Below are positions 7,208 through 11,792 of a stretch of 11,792 nt of DNA, piece by piece. The position numbers and the translations under genes are program-made. The stretch spans positions 1 through 11,792 of the forward strand of contig JAKLHH010000112.1 in NCBI GenBank assembly GCA_022710245.1, read 5' to 3'. A model generated the notes under the pieces. It did not search any database. It worked only from the letters and a program-made list of their open reading frames with translations, and was not told the DNA's origin. Origin of the DNA: Myxococcota bacterium (GTDB lineage Bacteria; Myxococcota; Polyangia; GCA-2747355; JAKLHH01). The first letter of the stretch is position 1, and every line of letters starts with the position of its first letter.

Positions 7208-8779
7208 TCAGCGCCGCGAGGTGCTCCGCGGCCGGCGCTGGTTGAGCAGGAACCCCGGCCAGCCCCACTGCGGCGCCTCGCCGGGCAGGTGGTTCACCGC
7301 GCGCAGCTTCGCCATCGCCCGCGCGGCGCCGCCGCCGAGGTCCCCGCTCGCGACCCCGAAGATGGAGGTCAGGTAGGGCGCGAAGGCGCGCGGATCGCGC
7401 TGGAACGCGCGAGCGATGTACTGGTACGCGCTGTCCGCGGGGCCACCCTCGAGGAGGAAGAGGGTGCGCTCGGCGGCCTCCTGGCGCGTCGGCGCGCGCC
7501 CATGGCCGCCAAGGAAGCCGACCATCCAGGCCCGGTACTCCTCCTCGAAGTAGCGGGCGCTCTCCTCGACGCGCTGACCGCTGCGCAGGTGGCTGACCTC
7601 GTGCGAGAGGGTGTCGGCCGCCTCGCCGGTGTGACCCGGACGGAGCCGATCCAGGTTGAGCGTACAGACGCCGCTGCCCGCCTGGCCGAGGACGGTGGGC
7701 TCGAGCGAGCGGGCCGCGACGGTGTAGCGGCCGGAGAGGAGCGGACGCACCGCGTTCCGCAGGTTCGCGCGCTGCGCGAGCGCGGCGGTCGTCTCCGCGG
7801 TCTCGATCGTCTGCGCGAGGCAGGCGAGGCCCGCGAGCTGCGCCTGCGCGGGCTGGCGCCGGAACCCCTCCTGGCGCAGGACCCGCCCCAGGCGCGACGC
7901 GACCCGCGGGTGCCGGAAGGTGCCGAGGATGTCGAGGAGGCCGTCGCGCGTCGCGCCGGTCATCCCGGCGGCGGCGCCCTTCAGCAGCGGCAGTCGCTCC
8001 TGCTCCGCCCACGCGCGCCGCTCACCGCCGAGCAGCCGCTCGAGGTCGCCCGCCGTCCACTCGACGATGGGGCCCGCATAGACGCGCCGCGGATCTACTC
8101 GCGCCGCGGCGAACCTCGCCTGGAGCTCCTCGCCGGTCCGCTCGAGCAGGCGGGCCGCCTGCGGGCCCGACAGCGTGCCGAGCAGCGGGATCAGCTGCTC
8201 GAGCACGCTCTCCAGCACCCGGCCGTGGTTCTGGTGGGTGTGGAGCTGCTCCGCGCGGCCGAGGGCGAGCAGCCCGGCGCGCAGCTCGCGCCTCACGAAG
8301 AGGCCGAGGTACTCCCGCTCGCGCGCGCGGCTCCCCATCCCGATCAGCTCGCCGAGGCTGTAGGCCTTGCCGAAGGCGACCGCCTCGCTCATCCGCTGCT
8401 TCAGCTCCCCGGCCCCGGCGCCGAGGGCGACGGCAGCGAAGACCTCCTGCCGCACCCGCGCCAGCGCCTTGCGCTTCGTCAGCGAGGAGCTGCGCCGCAG
8501 GACCTCGCCGGTCCAGCCGGCGAGGTGCAGCGCCTGCGTCAAAGGCTCGCGGAGGTCCGCGGTAGCTCGCGACCTGCCGAGGCGCGCCGCGGCCGCCTCG
8601 AGCGCCGGGCGGTGGACCTTCGGCGCGATCGCCGCGAGCTGCCGCACCAGCTCGGCGGGGCCGGGCTCGGGCCGGAGCGGTCCGCTGGCGGACCTCGGCG
8701 CTGCCGCCGCGAGGCTGGCGCAGAGGCCGAGACCGAGGGCGAGGAGCACGAGCGCAGCGCGGAGCGGGACCGGTGGCAT
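7208..8779 (-). CDS. Secreted HEXXH zinc-metallopeptidase-like protein
   Basis: The product is 523 residues from ATG 8779-8777, which has GAGG a few bases upstream and begins directly with a signal peptide (Met-Pro-Pro-Val-Pro-Leu-Arg, then a Leu/Ala core, with cleavage likely after the Ala-rich stretch near residue 27). A TTG 36 bases further upstream is also in frame but less convincing. Most of the mature protein is Leu/Ala/Arg/Glu-rich and predicted helical; residues about 276-300 (LLDILGTFRHPRVASRLGRVL) look like a HEAT-type repeat. Near the C-terminus is H393-E-V-S-H397, the HEXXH zinc signature with Glu394 as the catalytic base. A third ligand may come from the Glu cluster at 412-414 (YFEEEYRAW), a gluzincin-like arrangement. 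Substrate and family are unknown. It converges on the propeller operon with a 91-bp gap. An enzymatically dead or structural role cannot be excluded. Confidence 0.75.
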   Translation of the reverse strand: MPPVPLRAALVLLALGLGLCASLAAAAPRSASGPLRPEPGPAELVRQLAAIAPKVHRPALEAAAARLGRSRATADLREPLTQALHLAGWTGEVLRRSSSLTKRKALARVRQEVFAAVALGAGAGELKQRMSEAVAFGKAYSLGELIGMGSRAREREYLGLFVRRELRAGLLALGRAEQLHTHQNHGRVLESVLEQLIPLLGTLSGPQAARLLERTGEELQARFAAARVDPRRVYAGPIVEWTAGDLERLLGGERRAWAEQERLPLLKGAAAGMTGATRDGLLDILGTFRHPRVASRLGRVLRQEGFRRQPAQAQLAGLACLAQTIETAETTAALAQRANLRNAVRPLLSGRYTVAARSLEPTVLGQAGSGVCTLNLDRLRPGHTGEAADTLSHEVSHLRSGQRVEESARYFEEEYRAWMVGFLGGHGRAPTRQEAAERTLFLLEGGPADSAYQYIARAFQRDPRAFAPYLTSIFGVASGDLGGGAARAMAKLRAVNHLPGEAPQWGWPGFLLNQRRPRSTSRR

Positions 8780-9017
8780 CGCGCCTCGAGCAGTGCAAGC
8801 CGCGCGCCTGGACAAGACGCCGGGCTTGCAGGGCCAGGCCGACCGGTGGTGGGTCAGGAGGGGAGCCGGTGGCCAGAGGAGCAGCCGCCCTGCGACGAAG
8901 ACGCTGGCCCCTCGCCGCGAGCCCCGGAGCGTTGGCGATGACCGGCTCGGGAGCGCAGGCCGCGGTCGCGGAGGCCGCGGTCCGACGACGTGTCCGACGG
9001 AAGACCGCTATCCGTGC

Positions 9018-9023
9018 TATCCT
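9018..9023 (+). promoter_or_regulatory. Candidate -10 element for the small lipoprotein
   Basis: TATCCT matches the -10 consensus at 4 of 6 positions; a related CTATCC lies ten bases upstream. There is no good -35. The expected -35 zone is next to the GTCCGAC direct repeats, which could mean activator-dependent transcription. This is inference. Confidence 0.35.
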
Positions 9024-9046
9024 GCTTCCGTCCCGTCCCCGGAAGC
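9024..9046 (+). promoter_or_regulatory. Hairpin in the probable 5' leader
   Basis: GCTTCCG (9024-9030) pairs perfectly with CGGAAGC (9040-9046) around a nine-base pyrimidine-rich loop. It sits just downstream of the candidate -10, so it is either an inverted-repeat operator near the start site or a stem at the very 5' end of the transcript, ahead of the leader ORF. Confidence 0.4.
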
Positions 9047-9061
9047 ACCACGAGAGCTCCC

Positions 9062-9097
9062 ATGCGTGAAGAACCCCGCATCGTCGCCGGCCACTGA
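9062..9097 (+). CDS. Leader ORF of 11 codons, coupled to the next gene
   Basis: ATG at 9062 begins MREEPRIVAGH and ends at TGA 9095-9097. The final A of the stop codon is the first base of the next ATG (TGATG). GAGAG (9052-9056) lies five bases before this ATG, whereas the lipoprotein ATG has no visible Shine-Dalgarno of its own. The arrangement suggests that ribosomes load here and reinitiate on the lipoprotein. The peptide shows no run of a regulatory amino acid, so attenuation is not indicated. The short length means chance occurrence is possible. Confidence 0.45.
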   Translation: MREEPRIVAGH

Positions 9098-9786
9098 TGC
9101 GACGTCTCCTCCTCGGCGCGCTGCTGCTCGTGGGTGGCTGCGCGCGCTACGTGCCGCTCGTCGACTCCGACGCCTCGAGCCGGGACCGGTCCGGGAGCCC
9201 TGACCTGCTGCGCGCCGATCGGGCGCTCCTCGATGGGGCGCTCGATGGCTCGCGCAAGGACGCTCCCCGGCTCGACCTGGGCTCACCCGACCACCCTGGC
9301 ACGCTCGACCAGCCCAGGCCCAAGCTCGACACGACCGGCTGTAATCTCTCGGGCCTGCCGCCGACGGCCTGGGAGAAGCTGGCCTTCAGCGGCACCACCC
9401 CGACGACGAGCTGCACGGGCGAGCGGTACGTCCGTTTCCACCCTCGCTACGAGCTCTGGGTGGGAGCGATCCTCTGCGGCAGCCCGACCCAGTACAAGCT
9501 CCTCCTCTCCACCAGCAAGACCGGCGTCTACCTCGCGATCGGCGACGACGGAGGCCACGGCCAGGACCACTGCGAGCTGGTCAACCCCGCCTTCACGATC
9601 CCGGTCGACGACGACATCCAGAGCGGCTGCCCGACCTGCGCCGAGGGTCCTTCCCTTACCGGTGACCCCGGCTTCGGGTCGGGCTGGACGCGGAGCCACT
9701 TCGGCGAGTGCTTCACGGCGATGCCGGTCTGGGAGAGCGGGTCACACACCATGGAGTGGCAGAGCTGCGGGATGCCGATCCCCTGA
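9097..9786 (+). CDS. Small lipoprotein with an eight-cysteine domain
   Basis: The product is 229 residues. The signal peptide is short (Arg2, Arg3, then Leu/Gly) with lipobox VGGC, giving Cys15 as the lipidation site. Residues 23-80 form a linker with Asp at 25, 30, 36, 41, 46, 50, 55, 60, 65, 71 and 78, close to one every five residues. The folded part (82-229) holds eight cysteines (82, 106, 127, 159, 178, 181, 205, 224), enough for four disulfides, and many aromatic and Gly residues, consistent with a compact extracytoplasmic beta-rich domain. I recognise no family and no catalytic motif; a surface-exposed or periplasmic role is inferred from the anchor and cysteines. Translation probably depends on the 11-codon ORF just upstream. 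The gene converges on the minus-strand gene at its right with only 15 bp between the stop codons, and no terminator is evident. Confidence 0.8.
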   Translation: MRRLLLGALLLVGGCARYVPLVDSDASSRDRSGSPDLLRADRALLDGALDGSRKDAPRLDLGSPDHPGTLDQPRPKLDTTGCNLSGLPPTAWEKLAFSGTTPTTSCTGERYVRFHPRYELWVGAILCGSPTQYKLLLSTSKTGVYLAIGDDGGHGQDHCELVNPAFTIPVDDDIQSGCPTCAEGPSLTGDPGFGSGWTRSHFGECFTAMPVWESGSHTMEWQSCGMPIP

Positions 9787-9801
9787 TCGGCCGCCCCGCA
9801 G

Positions 9802-10161
9802 TCATCCCTCTCGCGGCTGCTCGCGAAAGATCTCCTCGAGGATGTCGTCGATCATCTCCTCGCGCAGGGCGCCCTGAGGACGTTGCCCGACCGGGTCTGC
9901 CACTCGGGTCTTTCCCGATGGCTTGTGGATCACGAGGAGGAAGGTGCCGCTGGTTGAACGACCAACGCTCACCTCGAATTCATTCTCCCTGAAGACAAGA
10001 TGCGTCAGCTCTCGCACCAGGCGATCTCGGACGTGACCAACCGGCTCATCCTTCAGCGGAGAACAGCTGCGCCGCGAACCGGTGGGCACATGGAGCACCT
10101 CCACCCGAGGTCCGTCGAGATCAGTGACGATGTGGATCTGAAAGTCGCTCCGCTTGATCAT
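9802..10161 (-). CDS. Unrecognised 119-residue protein
   Basis: ATG at 10161-10159 follows GAGAGGG about eight bases upstream, and the stop is at 9804-9802. There is no signal peptide or membrane segment, so a cytoplasmic location is likely. The N-terminal part alternates polar and hydrophobic residues (FQIHIVTDLDGPRVEVLHV), suggesting beta-strands. A middle segment (LVRELTHLVFRENEFEVSV) looks like helix then strand, and the acidic C-terminus (REEMIDDILEEIFREQ) is a strong amphipathic helix. I do not recognise the family. Codon usage differs from the neighbours: about 33 of 119 codons end in A or T, far more than in adjacent genes, which may mean recent acquisition or low expression. It converges with the small lipoprotein gene. 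Confidence 0.65.
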   Translation of the reverse strand: MIKRSDFQIHIVTDLDGPRVEVLHVPTGSRRSCSPLKDEPVGHVRDRLVRELTHLVFRENEFEVSVGRSTSGTFLLVIHKPSGKTRVADPVGQRPQGALREEMIDDILEEIFREQPREG

Positions 10162-10442
10162 CCGTCAACCCTCTCGCCGAAGGTCCGCGCACTCCGGGGA
10201 ACGCTGTCCTGAGATCGGCCGATTCAGGTTCTCGAGGAGGGCGAAGCTCGGGATCCGCGACGAGCATCTTCACGGCGCTCCTCCGGCACCTCGAGCGCGA
10301 GCCTGACCTCGCCGCGGGCACGCTGATCGACCACGGCCGCGGCGATCACGTCCATCCGGCTGATCATCCCCTGGCCAGGCGGAGCGCTCCACCTCGGTCT
10401 CCACCTCGGTCGAGCTCTCGGGCGCGGTTGCCGGAGGCCGCC
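10162..10442. other. Intergenic region with possible degenerate coding
   Basis: No full gene is supported. On the minus strand three overlapping frames each carry a piece with coding-like composition: a frame reading STEVETEVERSA (about 10375-10415), a 47-codon ORF (10224-10367) whose first 30 codons read MISRMDVIAAAVVDQRARG and onward, and then VKMLVADPELRPP in a third frame (about 10240-10275). This pattern suits a short decayed gene with frameshifts, but chance at high GC is possible. A 12-bp tandem repeat (10389-10412, 11 of 12 identical) lies in its 5' part. Confidence 0.3.
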
Positions 10443-11132
10443 TCAGTTCAGCTTCCCCCCCTGGCGGGCGTCGCGGACCGCGGCCTCGGCCGCCTCGAGC
10501 TCGCGCGGCCAGTAGAGCCCGGGGTGCGGCGAGGTGAGGTGCACCGTGACCACGCCCGAGTCGAGCTCCACCGCGTACTCACCCATGCAGGTCGGGACCG
10601 CGGAGGCCCGGTCGAGCTCGCCACGGTAGCGGCGGACGTGCTCGATCATCCCGAGGGTCGCGGCGAGGAGGATGGTCTGCTGCCGCTCGTCCGCCAGGCC
10701 GCAGAGCTCCGTGTCGAGCGAGGCCTGCAACCAGACCGGGTAGACCTGGTCGGTCCCGAGGTCCCAGCCCCGCTCGCGGAGCTCGCGCGCGAAGGGCTCG
10801 GGGAGGTGCTCGTCCAGCTCCTCCGTCGTCGCGTAGCCGAGCATGATCGACTCGGCCTTCGGGTCGACCTCCGGGTGCTCGGCCAGGTGCCCGAGCGCCC
10901 GGCACTCGGCAGCGGATCGGAACAGGCCCAGCCCCGGGATGGCCTCCGGCGAGCCCAGCACCGACGCGCACCAGCCAGTGACGCCGAGCGCCGGCACGTC
11001 GAGCTGCAGCACGTCGGCGTCACAGAGCAGGTCCCAGGGGCTCTCGCGGAAGAGCCCCGCCGCGGCCGCGACCAGCCGCGCCCCCACCTTCCCGGGCACC
11101 CTGAAGGACTCGCGAAGCTCATCGGTGATCAT
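10443..11132 (-). CDS. Unassigned cytoplasmic protein, first tandem paralog
   Basis: The product is 229 residues. ATG at 11132 follows a strong Shine-Dalgarno (AGGAGGGAG, three bases before the ATG). There is no signal peptide or membrane span. Residues about 31-60 (SPWDLLCDADVLQLDVPAL, then GWCASVLG) recall the opening of unassigned domains such as DUF7309/DUF6930, in which a Pro-Trp segment leads into strands and a Val-x-Gly turn. This assignment is by eye and uncertain. The centre holds a charged helical motif (LPEPFARELRERGWDLG, then YPVW), and the C-terminus has MGEYAVELDSG and TSPHPGLYW. All of these recur in the neighbouring gene, so the two are tandem paralogs on the same strand, 102 bp apart, and may be co-transcribed with this one second. 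Function is unknown. Confidence 0.75.
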   Translation of the reverse strand: MITDELRESFRVPGKVGARLVAAAAGLFRESPWDLLCDADVLQLDVPALGVTGWCASVLGSPEAIPGLGLFRSAAECRALGHLAEHPEVDPKAESIMLGYATTEELDEHLPEPFARELRERGWDLGTDQVYPVWLQASLDTELCGLADERQQTILLAATLGMIEHVRRYRGELDRASAVPTCMGEYAVELDSGVVTVHLTSPHPGLYWPRELEAAEAAVRDARQGGKLN

Positions 11133-11234
11133 CAGCTCCCTCCTCGAGAAGGACCTCAGGCTGGCCGCCAGCGACGGATCAACCGCAAGACCGGCCTGCC
11201 CGCGGCCCGTCTCCCGACGCCGCCTCGCGCGCGC

Positions 11235-11792
11235 TCAGTTCGGCGGCCCGCCCTGCGGGCCGGGCGCCGTGGCGGCAGGGACGTCACGCTGCCAGGAGAC
11301 CAGCGGGTGCGGCGAGGTGACGCGCACCGTGACCGGACCCGTGTCGAGCTCCACCTCGTACTCGCCCTCGAGGATCGGGACCTCGAGCCCCGCGAGCGCG
11401 TCGCGGTGGCGGCGCAGGTGCTCGAGGGTGCCGAGCGTGACCGCGAGGAGGAGGCGCTGCTCGCGCGCGCCGGCCACCTCGGGCGGACCCTCGCCCGGCG
11501 AGTGGGTCCAGCTCGGATAGAGCCGGTTCGAGAGATCCCAGCCGCGCTCGCGGAGCTCATCCACGAACGGGTCGGGCAGGTACTTGTCGTCCGGGACCCC
11601 CTCGAGGCTGAGCGTCATCGACTCGGCGTCGGGGCCGATCTCGGGGTCGATCTCGGGGTCGACCTCCTCCGAGCACCCCTCGAGGTGACCGAACGCGCAG
11701 GGGTGCCACGGGCTGTTGTGGATCTCCAGGGCCGGGTCGTCCCCGCTCTCGCCGATGATCGAGACGCAGAGGCCGGTGCGGCCGAGCGCCGG
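11235..11792 (-). CDS. Unassigned protein, second tandem paralog (N-terminus missing)
   Basis: The frame is open from the right edge to the stop at 11237-11235, giving 185 residues; the true start lies outside the window. A Met at 11618 is internal, because clear homology to the neighbour continues upstream of it (PALGRTGLCVSIIG against PALGVTGWCASVLG). Shared motifs are LPDPFVDELRERGWDLS, YPSW, the helix LLAVTLGTLEHLRRHRD, EGEYEVELDTG and VTSPHP. Compared with the paralog it has an extra acidic stretch of about eight residues (DPEIDPEIGPDAES) made by a 12-bp tandem duplication, and a Pro/Gly-rich segment (SPGEGPPEV) in place of part of the middle. The C-terminal tail is low-complexity. No export signal is visible in the part seen, and function is unknown. 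Confidence 0.75.
   Translation of the reverse strand, partial: PALGRTGLCVSIIGESGDDPALEIHNSPWHPCAFGHLEGCSEEVDPEIDPEIGPDAESMTLSLEGVPDDKYLPDPFVDELRERGWDLSNRLYPSWTHSPGEGPPEVAGAREQRLLLAVTLGTLEHLRRHRDALAGLEVPILEGEYEVELDTGPVTVRVTSPHPLVSWQRDVPAATAPGPQGGPPN
11637..11660. repeat. Perfect 12-bp tandem duplication
   Basis: GATCTCGGGGTC occurs twice in a row (11637-11648, 11649-11660). On the minus strand it encodes two Asp-Pro-Glu-Ile units within the second paralog. The other paralog lacks this segment, so the duplication arose after the two genes separated, or was lost from the other. Confidence 0.85.

Larger units (their letters stand above)
8780..9061. other. Divergent intergenic region with repeats
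   Basis: No gene is supported between the metallopeptidase and the leader ORF; the open frames here have no ribosome-binding site or coding bias. The left half shows nothing notable. The right half holds two pairs of short direct repeats, GGCCGCGGTC (8958-8967, 8973-8982) and GTCCGAC (8980-8986, 8992-8998), then a promoter-like -10 and a hairpin. These probably regulate the rightward lipoprotein gene. Confidence 0.5.

Noticed and set aside
8780..8815. TTG start adding 12 residues to the metallopeptidase
   Set aside because: The ATG at 8779 has a GAGG ribosome-binding site and begins directly with the signal peptide.
7289..8941. Plus-strand open frame (550 codons) opposite the metallopeptidase gene
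   Set aside because: Its composition is low-complexity Arg/Glu/Ala without motifs; the minus strand has a signal peptide, HEXXH and a Shine-Dalgarno.
9811..9830. TCGCG/CGCGA stem followed by AAAGA as a terminator between convergent genes
   Set aside because: The stem is only 5 bp, lies inside the coding end of the minus-strand gene and lacks a T-tract.
10121..10267. 48-codon minus-strand ORF beginning MLVADPELRPP after GGAGGAG
   Set aside because: It overlaps the start of the 119-residue gene and loses coding bias after about 12 codons. It is better explained as part of the degenerate region.
11133..11234. Terminator between the tandem paralogs
   Set aside because: Only four-base stems such as CTGG/CCAG could be found, no better than chance.

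Overview
The window is very GC-rich (third codon positions mostly G or C). It carries several lipoproteins built the same way: signal peptide, lipobox Cys, an Asp-rich low-complexity linker, then an exported domain. That style, with 'VWGxGPxDVYAVG' propeller repeats, is typical of Myxococcota (myxobacteria and relatives). The assignment rests on style and not on a marker gene. No mobile element, tRNA, rRNA or CRISPR array was seen.

Layout. Positions 1-231 (minus) hold the start of an exported Cys-rich protein that runs off the left edge. It is divergent from an outer-membrane beta-barrel-like protein (516-1178, plus). A plus-strand surface-lipoprotein block follows: a clan GH-A-type glycoside hydrolase lipoprotein with an eight-copy hexapeptide linker (1281-3164), then two tandem paralogous lipoproteins (3267-5165 and 5152-7116) that overlap by 14 bp and each contain about 14 beta-propeller repeats. 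A secreted HEXXH zinc-metallopeptidase-like protein (7208-8779, minus) converges on them. Divergent from it is a small eight-cysteine lipoprotein (9097-9786, plus), preceded by an 11-codon leader ORF that ends in a TGATG overlap. The right end is all minus strand: an unrecognised 119-aa protein with lower GC3 (9802-10161), a 281-bp stretch with possible degenerate coding, and two tandem paralogs of an unassigned, probably cytoplasmic family (10443-11132 and 11235 to beyond the right edge).

How they fit together. The plus-strand genes from 516 to 7116 look like a cell-envelope block: a barrel, a polysaccharide-acting enzyme tethered to a membrane, and two large propeller lipoproteins that may bind ligands or partners. 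Only the propeller pair is clearly an operon. The glycosidase and the first propeller gene each have their own promoter-like sequence. The most notable observations are the matched pair of 14-repeat propeller lipoproteins, a near-perfect duplication of the glycosidase stop-codon region, a likely leaderless start for the propeller operon, and linkers with an acidic residue every five or six positions in unrelated lipoproteins. No complete new defence or biosynthetic system can be argued from this sequence.
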